From Inia geoffrensis (Eukaryota > Chordata > Mammalia > Artiodactyla > Iniidae), in assembly GCA_036417435.1 (NCBI GenBank), contig CM070902.1, positions 139,737,886-139,801,885 on the forward strand: a stretch of DNA of 64,000 nt, in the 5' to 3' direction. A program made the position numbers and the translations under genes. Below, in pieces: positions 35,690 through 45,989 of this stretch. The notes under the pieces are model-generated. The model was given only the letters and a program-made list of their open reading frames with translations. It did not search any database and was not told the DNA's origin. Positions within the stretch are counted from its first letter, which is position 1. Each line of letters opens with the position of its first letter.

Positions 35690-36911
35690 GAACTGAGTCA
35701 TTATCCAGTAGGCAACAAGGACCGTGATCAGAGACATGAGCAAAGCTATACTTTATAAAATCAAACTGACTGTGGCATGAAAATGGATTACAGAAAGAAA
35801 AACTGGAAGCAAAAACAAGGTAAAAAAATATTATAATTGCCCATGTGATAATAAGAGGCAGACCATCAATGACAAACACGTACAGGATTCTATTCAAGAT
35901 AAGGTACTCTGCTAGGTGATTAAGATGAGCTACTCGTGTCACCCTACAGTTTAATTTGATGTCAGGATCGAAATGGAGACCTATGCAGCAGGACTGGAGA
36001 AGCAAGCCTAGGATCCCAAAGGTCAGCAATGAGGATGCGGATTTAGGGATTACCCATATAGGGAAGGGAGCCAAGTTGAGAGATTGCTTCTGGCGTGCCC
36101 ATCCTGACAGAAGCCCACAGGACAGCAGGTTGAATCAGTCAGTCTTGAGTCAGGAAGCCTCATCAGACCAACTCGTTTTTGTGATTCACTGGGGAGGAAT
36201 GACCACTCCTAGGTGGCAAGCTAATCCTAAAACATGATCAAGAGGTGGGATTACTTTAGAGGAAAAAAAAGGCAGGAGGCAACACAACCAGCCTGCAGAC
36301 AGCTAAACACAACTTACAAGCTGATTCATCAAGACCAACTGCAGGGTCCACTTTCCAAATCAGACACACAAAGTCTTCAACAGGAACCCAGTGGAGAAGA
36401 ACAAGGAGGAAATTGAGAGAAGGTCAAAATTTATCAAGCTGATAAGAGATTAGCATTAACCATTAAGTTTCTAACACAACTCAGGTAAATAGCAGGTTAT
36501 CTGGTATTTCCTGAAGCAAATCAAGGTCAATGGAAGTCATATTGTCACATTTTTCATAAGCATTTAAATTACTGCATCTTGCTTAAAATAAGCCAAAGTG
36601 TAAACAGTCTGCAATATACACAAACAGGAGAGATTTTAAATATTCAACTTACCAAAAAAGTGACAATGTTAGAGAACACGCAGTAACCAAGACTAATACA
36701 TAAGGTATGTTGCATCTTCCCACACAAAAAAAAAAAAAATCAAAAGAACTATATACAAACGATGAAGTTTCTCTTGTATTCTAAGAAATTCTTTTTTTAC
36801 AAAAGAATTTTCCATACAAAAAATGTCAAGAAACATTTTTCCTAATACAATAAATATGGGCAGCATCATCTTCATTTTGAGGATGGACAAAGTTTCATGC
36901 TAAATGACCTA
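35690..36911. other. Mostly unique sequence, possible L2 remnant
   Basis: 35.69-36.1 kb may continue the antisense L2 interrupted at 35206 ('gaaatggagacctatgcagc'). The remainder shows nothing recognisable. Confidence 0.35.
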
Positions 36912-37055
36912 CTGATGATCTTTTTTTTTTTTTTTTTTTGTCTGTGCCATGCTGCATGCAGGATCTTAGTTCCCTGACCAGGGACCGAACCCGTGCCCCC
37001 TGCAGTGGAAGTGCAGAGTCCTAACCACTCAACCACCAGGGAGGTCCTGATGATC
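36912..37055 (-). mobile_element. CHR-type SINE, short subtype
   Basis: T19 run (reverse tail), 'tctgtgccatgctgcatgca', 'ttccctgaccagggaccgaa' and the reversed head 'aaccaccagggaggtc'. The target duplication 'ctgatgatc' lies at 36912-36920 and 37047-37055. Confidence 0.9.
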
Positions 37056-38059
37056 ATATTTTTACAGTATAGCTTATATCACTTATGCATAAATACACAC
37101 ATGTATATATATGTCATATATATATATACATAAGTTGTGTATATATTTATATTGTACAGATATTTATATTTGTTAAGACACTCTTATACTCATTCTGATA
37201 TATTACAAAGAAAACCATGAATGAACTCCAAGTACAAGTTCCATGAACACAAACAAAGCAGAAGATACTCATCTTGAGGAATGCAACATAATCTTCTAAT
37301 TTAATGGCTATGAACAAAGCTTGGACTCAATGAAAGTATTAATCAACTCTCTAAGATGGTCAATAAAAACTTTGCCACAGGAATTTCTGAAATGTTCCTC
37401 CTTCAATGAGCCTGGGTCATGAAATTTAGCCAAAGTATCATATTTCACATTTGCCACACACAGATGAGTGAAATCAGTTCCTGGGACTTTCTATAGGCCT
37501 AAAGATCTTAAAATTGACCCAAGACCAATATTTCAACAGAGGTAAATTTTCATACAAGAAGAGGAGCTAAAATACACTCACTCTGCATTCTGCAAAACCT
37601 GGTGGATTCTCTGAACTCCTTAATAGCATGGCCTAGAATAATGTTCTTAAAAAAAATTTTTTTTTAACTATGCTCCATAAAAAATAATTAGCAGCTCATC
37701 CGACAACTGCAGAGTATTTTTATAGCTGTTATCGATTACTATGTTCTCTTGGGGAAAACATTAAAACCAAAAAGAACCTGACATGTGAAGAAATGAGGTA
37801 AGCCTCACCTAAAAGCTCAGCACCTTCTGTTACTACGACCTTTTGTTTCACAGTCGGGTCATGTAATAATAATTTCTATCTTCAGTCCAATACATTCCAA
37901 AAAAAAGCTATTAATATAATTTTAAATGTAGGGACACTATTAGAGGAGGTGTAAATTAGAGGAATTTAGCATTTTCATACCTCTGACTCTTTCACAAACC
38001 TTTCCTACACAAGTGTACAAAGATAGACTTTAAAGGATGTTCTCTAAAGCACTAGTCTT
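37056..38059. other. Unique sequence with AT-rich microsatellite
   Basis: AT-dinucleotide-rich tract at about 37092-37165. Otherwise nothing recognised. Confidence 0.45.
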
Positions 38060-38400
38060 ACTATAGAAAAATGGGAAACAACCCAAATTTCCAACAATAG
38101 GAAACTGTTAAAATAACCTGTCATGAAATACTATACAGTATGATCTGTATGTATGGTCATGGGAACATTTTCAACACCAATTAATTTAAAAGTAAAAATG
38201 AAGTTGAAAGTTGTTTTATATTACCCCACTTGTTATTAACAATCACAATAATAAATATATTTTAATACAGGGAAATTTGGGGGAAGTTTCTCTAGAATAC
38301 AAGATCACAGTGCACTTTATCTTTCAACATTACATATTTCTGTGATGTTTGAATGTTGAATAATATGTATTGTGTGTATAATCAGAAAAAATAAAGTTTT
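38060..38400 (+). mobile_element. Old L1-type 3' fragment
   Basis: 'atgggaaacaacccaaattt', 'ccaacaataggaaactgtta' and 'aaatactatacagtatgatc' recall the ORF2-end region of old L1 elements. Weak and diverged. Confidence 0.45.
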
Positions 38401-38974
38401 ATTTTAGGTTAGTGATATAATTGGAGGGGAAGTAGGAAAAAACTTTATGTATAAAGGGAAATCTTAGGGTGTTAAAAACTTTTCTATTATAGCTCTACAA
38501 TATTATCTGCCTCTACCTCTCTTCTGGAAGACAGTTTCCTTATTCTCAGAATTTCAAAGCTGAACAACACACATAGACATTGGAAGGGCCCCTTACCGTC
38601 TCCCATTAGTAATAGCTTCTAGGGATAAAAGTTTAGGCCAAACTCCAGTATTTATCAAATTCAACACTGTCAGCTCCTGAACAGTCGCAAACAAACTGCA
38701 AAGGTGTCTCTAAGTTATTCAGAATTAACCAAAAAAAAAAAAAGATTCTGCAGACTCTCAAAAACTATTTGAAGCGTTTGCATAATGGAAATATGAGGAA
38801 TTAGAGATAGCTACCTACTTTTGAATCCACAGCCCTGTAAGCTATTCAAACCTTGTAAAAACTAGATGGAAAGGACAAGAGAGCAGTGCCTGGAAAGGTA
38901 ACTGAGGAATCACAAGCATGGGGGAAATTTCCACCTGCCTGGGGAAGGGTGTGAACCTGTGCTGGGAGAGGGGT
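38401..38974. other. Unique sequence
   Basis: Nothing recognised. Confidence 0.45.
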
Positions 38975-39100
38975 GTCTCCACAGTCATGTGACCTTGGCA
39001 AAACAATTAAACTCCTCTACCACAATTTCCTCACCTGCAAAATCAAAGGACAGAGAATAAACAATCTCTGTGGTCCCTTTCGGCTCTAAAATTCTGAAAA
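38975..39100 (+). mobile_element. MIR SINE fragment
   Basis: 'tgtgaccttggcaaaacaat', 'taaactcctctaccacaatt' and 'tcctcacctgcaaaatcaaa' are the sense MIR core. Confidence 0.75.
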
Positions 39101-39135
39101 CAAAGCTTTACTCTTTCCTTGCCAAAGCATATCTT

Positions 39136-39186
39136 AAATATATATATATACATATACATATATATATATACACACACACATGTACA
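39136..39186. repeat. (TA)n/(CA)n microsatellite
   Basis: Compound TA-rich tract with 'tatacatatacatatatata' interruptions and a terminal CA run. Confidence 0.9.
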
Positions 39187-39639
39187 TAGCATAAACTATA
39201 AGGTATAAGGTTATAAGGTACATGGCCAAAAACAGCAGACGCCTGCCTGGCTCCTCCTCAACCTTGAGTTCCACTCTCCAAAAGAAGCCCCTTCAATTCC
39301 TTTAGATGTTTCTTCTAGTAATTACTTCCATATTTGTAAACCACACATTTAGATTACAATTTTCTGATTTTTCTCAATTTTAGACCCTACCAAAAGTTCC
39401 TTATGCCAACTATTGGGGCATTTATCACCTGTCCCACCTCCTGGGGTGCAGCTACACTGTTGAGATGCAAAGAATATAAAGAGTATATGCATGTACACAC
39501 ATGTATAAGAAGGTGTTTCTATATAGTCCTGTCCCCAGTGAGCACTCATTTTGATTAATGAGAAATAAGGTCCCATTCTAAACACTGCACATCTAAACAC
39601 TGCACAAAATGTAGCAGAGAAAAAATTAAAAGCCTGGCC
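39187..39639. other. Unique sequence
   Basis: Nothing recognised. Confidence 0.45.
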
Positions 39640-39855
39640 TCTAAATCAGAAAAGTCCTGCATTCCGGTCTGAGTCCACCACATACAGGAACAAAGTATGC
39701 ACCTGAAAATTCCTTATTTTCTCTGAATCTCATCTATTTTCCTCCTGTGTAAGCTGAATATAATACACCAACTACAAAATGGTTAAATCACAAAGCACAA
39801 ATACGGTACCTGTGAAAGCACTTTGTTACTCATAAAGCACTATAAAAATGTTACT
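39640..39855 (+). mobile_element. MIR-like SINE
   Basis: 'tggcctctaaatcagaaaag', 'cctgcattccggtctgagtc' and 'tgtgaaagcactttgttact' fit a diverged MIR in sense orientation. Confidence 0.5.
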
Positions 39856-40149
39856 TTCCGTTACTGTCTTCACTAAGAGATCCCTATAAATGAAGTACCT
39901 GAAGTTACTGGTCACTGTTCTCCTATGTAGGCTAAAAACTAAGAGTCAGAAGTCACTGAGAATGAGTGAAATAGATGTAAACCATGTTCCAAGGCTAGAA
40001 TCTGAGGGTCCAGCTCTTCAAAGGGTCTATGTATTGCCCTATGAGACAAATGCACACAGAACAAAGATCGAGCATCTCAGCAGGGATCAGAGAAAGCAAT
40101 TGTTCTATATTTGCAGAGAGAGAGAGCTTCCTTACCAAATTTTCTTTAT

Positions 40150-40212
40150 AAAAGTAATACAAGGGGGAAAAAAAATTTTTTTAAATAAATAAATAAAAAG
40201 TAATACAAGGGG
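40150..40212. repeat. 17-bp duplication around a tail-like 29-bp insert
   Basis: 'aaaagtaatacaagggg' occurs perfectly at 40150-40166 and 40196-40212. Between the copies are only A8, T7 and (AAAT)n, which resembles the bare tail of a retroelement. The next SINE starts inside the right copy. Confidence 0.6.
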
Positions 40213-40452
40213 ACTTCTCTGGTGGTCCAGTGGTTAAGAATCCACCTTCCAACGCAGGGGACCCGGGTTTGAGATCCCACATGCTGTGGAGCAACTAAGC
40301 CCATGCACCACAACTACTGAGCCCGCGCGCTCTAGAGCCCGTGCGCCACAACTAGAGAGAAGCCCGCGTGCCGCAATGAAAAATCTCACATGCTGCAACC
40401 AAGACCTGATGCCGCCAAATAAGTAAATATTTTTTTAAAAATAAAATACAAG
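40209..40452 (+). mobile_element. CHR-type SINE, AATAAA-tail subtype, shortened
   Basis: Head 'ggggacttctctggtggtcc' and 'gacccgggtttgagatccca' (an internal deletion removes part of the B-box region), body 'cacaactagagagaagcccg' and a tail of A/T-rich sequence. 'aatacaag' recurs after the tail. Confidence 0.85.
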
Positions 40453-41533
40453 AACATAATTTCAAAAGTCACTCTTCAGGCTTCTTCTAATATGTACCTC
40501 TATATTTCAAAATAATTGTACATCTGCTTTTTGATTTGCAGACATAATCTATTGGCTTCCTATTACAACAGAAAGAACTTTGCAGAGAAAGTGTTTTGGA
40601 CTAAATTTGGGAAGTTATCATGAAGAACTGTCCAGCAATGCATTACCGACACTACCGTAAAACAGGCCTCTCATTTCTGGTCTTCAGAGGCCTACATTGA
40701 AAGTGATACAACCATAGTGTCTCTATTTAGAGGCAAGTAGGAAGCTAGCTGGGTAGATAGGTCTAGATTATGAGACCACTCTAAATCTCTCTCTGAATCT
40801 AGTTCAGTGATACTCAGTTTCTCTTGTCTTTTCCACATGCCCAACACAGTTTAATCCTGTTCCTAAAGCTACAGGTCAAATGACAAATGGGACCCCAAAC
40901 TTAATTATTTCAAGACAAGCATGGAAACAATTCTATGAGCTGTGCGGAAAGGGGTTAACTGGAACTAAATTAATTATCTGAAAAGTTATCTAAAGCCAAC
41001 AAATATGCTGCACTACAAAGTAAATTTATGGACTGAATCTCCTGCTCAATTTCTGTCTAGAGAAGACCACTAAACTTCTCCAGATGTGGTCTTCGGCTGT
41101 GGTATGCTACATTTGGGCAGTTTCAGGGTAAACATCCTGTCTAGTGCCAGGTGTACAAGTGAACTTGAGGTCAGGCAGGTGACCCTGCTGACCAGGCATG
41201 GTACATTAAGGAGAGGAAATCTTTTCTCTCGCTAATCAACAAGATAAAGGTGATTAAGCAGGAATTATTTTTCAATGACCTACATAATTTCATCAGGGCT
41301 GCTGTGGCTATTAGCAGAGAGCAGCTGACTTTCTAATGAGATGAATTTGATAGCAGGGCCCTGCCAGAGAAGGCAGGGAGTGGGCCCAATCTACAGGGAA
41401 GCAACAAATGGTGCGCATTGTTTACTACTCCTCCCCAAGGCTGTCTCTCCTCTGTTTTGGGCTCCTTCCTTCCACGGGGAACACTCCCCACCCTGGGATG
41501 CCTAAGGCTGCAGCACCTGCTGAATGGTGGAAG
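40453..41533. other. Unique sequence, possible conserved element
   Basis: No repeat recognised. 41215-41350 is rich in short transcription-factor-like words ('gataaaggtgattaagcagg', 'cataatttcatcagggctgc', 'ctttctaatgagatgaattt') and lies about 1.3 kb from the CpG island, on its downstream side if the gene is read leftwards. It could be an intronic enhancer. This is a guess from texture only. Confidence 0.3.
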
Positions 41534-41884
41534 CCGGGTCTATTTTTTTTTTTTAATTTTTATGTTATACTGGAGTATAGTTGATTTACAATGTTGTTAG
41601 TTTCAGGTGTACAGCAGTGTGATTCAGTTATACAAATACATCTATTCTTTTTCAGACTCTTTTCCCATTTTGGTTATTACAGAATATTGAGTAGACTTCC
41701 CTGTGCTATACAGTCCTTGTTGAATATCTATTTTACAGACAGCAGTGTGTATTAGTCCAGCTCTGTCCCACCCACTTGGATCCACTCATTCTTAATAAAC
41801 CCGAATAAATTAGGAGTCTGGGATTAACATAAACCGGGTCTATTAAGAATGAATGGATCCAAGTGGGTGGGACAGAGCTGGGCT
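41534..41884 (-). mobile_element. L1 3' fragment with inverted copy of target flank
   Basis: The left target copy 'ccgggtctatt' (41534-41544) is followed by a T run and the reversed L1 3' UTR (to about 41753). Next comes 41754-41802, a near-perfect inverted copy (46 of 49 bases) of the right flank at 41836-41884. After that is a short L1 piece in the opposite orientation ('gaataaattaggagtctggg', about 41803-41833), then the right target copy 'ccgggtctatt' (41834-41844). The opposite-orientation L1 piece continues the L1 sequence exactly where the main part stops, as in twin-primed L1 insertion. Confidence 0.75.
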
Positions 41885-42046
41885 AATTCATCAGAACTGC
41901 CCACGTGATTCCCAAAGTCCCAAGCAAACAAGGCTACCGCTGCCACCAACACCTCTCTCTGGCTGGGCTTGAGATAGGACAGCAGTTAGTTCCACTCCCT
42001 ACCAGAAGTGGAATTAACAAGGGACCTTTGTTAGGGTCGGAGCAGG

Positions 42047-42078
42047 ACACACACACACACGCACGCACGCACACACAT
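42047..42078. repeat. (CA)n microsatellite
   Basis: CA repeat with 'cg' interruptions ('cacgcacgcacgcacacaca'). Confidence 0.9.
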
Positions 42079-42279
42079 ACCATCACCATCATCAATAACC
42101 ACGACTTGAACGCAGTTTCATTAGAGAACTTGACGAAACTGAGCAAAAGCCACCCAACAAGTGAGTCCTAACACCAGGAAAGCGCTGCAATCAGAGTGGC
42201 ACCGCCTCTGCCTCTCGTGTGAAAGCGAGGAGGTCGAGAGAGGAAAACTGAGCCCCAGATCTCTTCGCCTTTGCCTGTT

Positions 42280-43640
42280 CCTCCGGTAGGACCCGGCTCT
42301 CTGGCCCCAAGAACCAAAAAAAGGGTGGAGAGCCCAGGTGCCATCCTCCTCCGTCAAAACAAGCTGGCTCTTTCTCCCCCGGGATCAGTCACCGAGTCAG
42401 GCCCGGTCCAGCAGCTCTGGGAGCCCCCTCCTCCCCGCCGTGCCTCGGCCCGACACAGCGATCTTGTTTGGGATAGTCCCAGCGGGGGCCCCCCCTCACA
42501 ATTCCTGCTCCTCCCGCCAAGTCGGAGAACGCAGGCAAGGGATACTTCTGCTCTCCGCCTTCCCATAACCCCTAAAATAAAATAATCCCTCAAGCGCAAA
42601 TCTCAGATCCGCACGCCACGTACCTGTCAGCGGCCGCGGCTCCTCCTCCCGGCCCGGTGCGGGACTCGCCAGGACTGTCCGGGAACAGTCCAGAAAGTTT
42701 GTGCCACCACCGCGCTGGGCACCGCGAGGAAGGGGGAGCGGGCTCCTCGCCGGGACCGGGACAGTACGCTCTGCGCCCCGGCCGGCGGCCGCTCTCACGC
42801 CTCGGCCTGGCTCTTCCCCACCCAGCTCCAAGTCTACAGCGGCGCCCCGGGAAGAAAGTACGAGGCGGGAGAAGGTCGGAGCGCAACTTTCCGACGGTGC
42901 GTCAGTCGGTGGCGGAGCCGCGCAGCTCCTGGGCTCCCCCGCCCCGCATCCCGCGCCCTCGGGGGAGCGCGGGCGGGGCCCGAGCCGAGGCGGAGCCCAA
43001 CCTGCCTGCGCGGCCCAGGGGAGCTCGCGTCCGGCCCCGCCCCTGCCCTCGCCGCCAGCCCCGCCCCTTCCCCCGGAGGGGCGGCCGTCAGGTGCGCGGG
43101 GGTCGGGCTCGGCTGCGAGGCTGCCCCGGCGCCCGTTGCCTAGGTGAAGGAGGCGGAGCCTCTGAGGGAAAATTTCCACCGAAACTTAAACCCCGCGGAA
43201 TGGAGGACACCTCGCCCCTGGGGACTCGCCTGTCGCTGGAACTACACCCCTTCACGAACACACGCACACCACGTTTACGGTCCGGCCAAAAGGCTCATTT
43301 CTTGAGTTCTGCTGAGTGAAGAAAGACAGCTCCACGCGGCACGCACCCTGCGAGTATAGGTGTACGTGTCACAATTCACTGGCAATTTTCCCCCTGAAAA
43401 TGAGGACTCTTTAATTGGACAGTTCTACAGCAAAAAGAAACTTCCCCAACTCTCCCCGGGAAATGGGAGAGCAGGTTGGGAATCCGTTTCCCTACCACCC
43501 CGAGTATGGCGGTGGCCCTTGGCGCTGCCTCGTGTTTCGCCGTCCTTCCCAGAGCCCAGACTTCGGACGCCGGCTGGCCCGGCCCCGCGTTTTCCGGCCG
43601 CCCTCCATCAGAGACCTCGCACATTGCCAAGCTGGTATTG
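42280..43640. promoter_or_regulatory. CpG island promoter
   Basis: The only CpG-dense, GC-rich region in the window, densest at about 42.62-43.15 kb. It has several Sp1-type GC boxes ('gggcggggcc' at about 42973, 'ccccgcccc' near 43035 and 43057) and no TATA box in a sensible position. This is the usual structure of a broad promoter of a widely expressed gene. The minus-strand donor at 42,624/42,623 sets the likely direction. A plus-strand donor at 43,807/43,808 allows divergent transcription. Confidence 0.85.
42624..43150 (-). other. Probable first exon of an unidentified gene
   Basis: On the minus strand the exon would end 'ctgacag' at 42624, followed by 'gtacgtgg', a near-consensus splice donor, in the middle of the CpG island. 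The 5' limit is not visible and 43,150 is only an estimate. Open frames cross the region on both strands (a 227-codon frame from 43179 on the minus strand and a 220-codon frame on the plus strand). Both look like consequences of high GC, so the exon is probably mostly or wholly 5' UTR. I do not recognise the gene. Confidence 0.5.
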
Positions 43641-43807
43641 CCATCTCAACCTCCGCATTTCTCCGCCTTCCACACCTCTTGCATGCTTGGGTGGTAAAGT
43701 CAAGGATCTGCTTTGTGAACTTTCAATCCAGGAGGGGGAATCAAATTCTTGGTTAGAGGCTCTCTTGGCAGTTTCAGAGCCCTGTGGTTGGTGTGGCTGA
43801 AACTTGA
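43360..43807 (+). other. Possible divergent (plus-strand) exon
   Basis: At its right end 'aacttgag' is followed at 43808 by 'gtgagccg', a good donor. It lies at the shoulder of the CpG island, as expected for a promoter-upstream or antisense lncRNA. A 146-codon frame here has no recognisable domain. There is no other evidence for transcription. Confidence 0.25.
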
Positions 43808-44235
43808 GGTGAGCCGCAGTCTGAGCGTGTGTGGCGGGTGTGGGGCTTTTCCTACCGCAGCAGCATCCTGCTGGAGCCTCACCAACTTCTCCTTTGGAGG
43901 AAGTATCTTCCTCCCTCCATTCTCGATGAATGGCACCCGAAAACAACCAAAATCAAATTTACCTAGTTTCAGATTCTCTTTTGCAACCATGGCAATCAGA
44001 GGATGCAAACTCCAGACTTCCTGCTCTACCACCACTGCTATACTTGATGACTGGCAGCAGGAATGCTCCTGCTGCGAATAACTCTCAGCATTCACCAGCC
44101 TTCTACCTATAACAAGTGCAAGACAGGTGGCTCCTAAGTAAACACTGGGGAAGGACAGGGAGACAGAAGAGTAGGAGCGGGGAAGTTCTGCCCAGCAGGT
44201 CACCTGGGCCTGTTCTAACAACTGGGATGTGGGGC
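43808..44235. other. Unique sequence right of the island
   Basis: No repeat or coding exon recognised. Confidence 0.4.
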
Positions 44236-44407
44236 AATCATTTATTCAACCAATATCGATTGAGTGCTTTTTGCATGCTAGACATCCTTCTAGGGGTTGG
44301 GGACACAGCAGAGAACAAAAACATAAAAATCCTAGCCCTCATGGACCTTACCTTCCAGGTGGGAGAGACAGATGATAAAGAAAATATGTGCATGCAATAT
44401 GATTAGA

Positions 44408-44631
44408 AATGCTATGGAGTAGCACAGGGAGATCAGCTCCATGCTTTGTGACCACCTAGAGAGGTGGGATAGGGAGGGTGGGAGAGAGATGCAAGAGGGA
44501 GGGGATATGGGGATATATGTATTCGTACAGCTGACTCACTTTGTTATACAGCAGAAACTAAAACAATGTTGTAAAGCATTTATACCCCAGTAAAAATGTT
44601 AAAAAAAAAAAAAAAAAGTAATGCTATGGAG
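44408..44631 (+). mobile_element. 5'-truncated L1 3' end
   Basis: 'tagcacagggagatcagctc', 'gctgactcactttgttatac', 'aaacaatgttgtaaagcatt' and 'taccccagtaaaaatg' plus A17. The perfect 12-bp target duplication 'aatgctatggag' lies at 44408-44419 and 44620-44631. Confidence 0.9.
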
Positions 44632-45047
44632 AAATATTAGGCAGGGGTGGGACATAAGGAGTTTGAGGGGTGTTCTTTTAAGTAGGTGATCAAAGAAAAC
44701 CTCTGGAGGTATTTGAGCAAAGGTCTGAAGGAGGTTGGGAAACAAGATATCTGGGCAGACAACGTTTGAAGCAGAAAGCACAGCAAGTACAAAAGCCCTG
44801 AGGCAGGAATATGCCTGAGTGCTCTGGGAGCAACCAAGAAGCCAGAGTGGCAGAATGGGGAAGCCAGACAAGTAGGGGTGACAGGCCAAATGAGGCCCTT
44901 ACTCTGAGTGAGTTGGAAGCCACTGGAGCGTTTTGTGTAGCAAAGTGTCATCTTCTGACACACTGTGATAGGACCACTTTGACTGCTGGGTTGACAATAG
45001 ACAATAGGGGGTAAGGGTTGAAGCAGAGACCAATGAGAAGGCTATTG

Positions 45048-45371
45048 AAATAATCCAGGAGCAGGCTTCCCTGGTGGCGCAGTGGTTGAGAGTCTGCCTG
45101 CCAATGCAGGTGACACGAGTTCGAGCCCTGGCCTGGGAGGATCCCACATGCCGCGGAGCAACTAGGCCCTTGGGCCACAACTACTGAGCCTGCGCGTCTG
45201 GAGCCTGTGCTCCACAACAAGATGAGGCCGCGACAGAGGCCCGCGCACCGCGATGAAGAGTGGCCCCCGCTCGCCTCAACTAGAGAAAGCCCTGGCACAG
45301 AAACGAAGACCCAACACATCCAAAAATAAATAAATAAATTTATAAAAAATAAAAAAAATAATCCAGGAGCA
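45048..45371 (+). mobile_element. CHR-type SINE, hybrid body
   Basis: The head and 'gcgcgtctggagcctgtgct' section are like the poly-A subtype, but the 3' half ('gatgaagagtggcccccgct', (AATA)n tail) is like the AATAAA-tail subtype. The 16-bp target duplication 'aaataatccaggagca' lies at 45048-45063 and 45356-45371. Confidence 0.92.
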
Positions 45372-45609
45372 AGAGGAGAGTGATTGGACCAGGGAGATAG
45401 GGGTGGCGGTGATGAGCTGACAGGGGTTCCTCACAGACTGGATGTGGAATGTGAAGGAAAGAAAGCAAGGAGGACTCTGAGGGTTTTGGCCTGAGCTGCT
45501 TGGAAGGCTGGAACTGCCATAACAAAGATGGAGAAGGCTTCAAAAGGAGAGGGTTGGGGTAAAATCAAGAAGGCTAAAGGGAAGACCAGAAAGAAAGCAC
45601 ACGTGATTT

Positions 45610-45755
45610 GAACGATCTTCGATTTCCTCAGCTTATAAAATGAATGAAAGAATACCTACTTCATTAGGATTGTTTTAAGGATGAAATGAATTAATGTAGT
45701 GAAGCGTCCAGCACAGTACCTGACACCTGGCAGCCACTTAAGAATGTTTCCTCTC
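45610..45755 (+). mobile_element. MIR 3' half
   Basis: 'tttcctcagcttataaaatg', 'actacttcattaggattgtt' (spanning a small gap) and 'cagcacagtacctgacacct' are the MIR 3' region in sense. Confidence 0.75.
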
Positions 45756-45989
45756 TGCAGATATGAATTCATATATATCCATTATGCCCCAGAAGTAAAG
45801 GAAAGAGAAAGAAAACAGGAAAGGACATGAAATGAAAACAGAAGAAATAAAGTCCAGCAAAAGTGCCTAATGCAAATTGTCTGATGATAGTTTCTCCTAA
45901 ATTCTGCTTCCTCAAGGGGACACACTAAAGTATCAGAGTTTGCCTAGTTTGGGAAAGGAGTTTGAAATATGAAAAGTTGGTAATAAAGC

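Larger units (their letters stand above)
1..42623 (-). other. Presumed first intron or body of the minus-strand gene
   Basis: If the exon at 42624 is real, transcription runs leftwards through this interval. It has intron-like content: SINEs in both orientations, L2, MIR, L1 fragments, a U6 pseudogene and microsatellites. I saw no exon with convincing acceptor, open frame and donor, so intron 1 may exceed 42 kb. It could instead be intergenic if the transcript is short. Confidence 0.35.
44236..45600 (-). mobile_element. L2 3' region, antisense, split by L1 and SINE
   Basis: A long reversed L2: 'atttattcaaccaatatcga', 'cctagccctcatggacctta', 'aggtgggagagacagatgat', 'gtacaaaagccctgaggcag', 'gagttggaagccactggagc', 'ggctattgaaataatccagg' and 'gactctgagggttttggcct'. 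It is interrupted at 44420-44619 (L1) and 45064-45355 (SINE). Confidence 0.8.

Noticed and set aside
42496..43179. 227-codon minus-strand frame through the CpG island (and a 220-codon frame on the opposite strand)
   Set aside because: Both strands are open because GC-rich DNA has few stop codons. The peptide is Pro/Arg/Gly-rich without a domain, and the frame runs straight over the strong donor at 42,624. A short coding start cannot be excluded, but nothing supports it.
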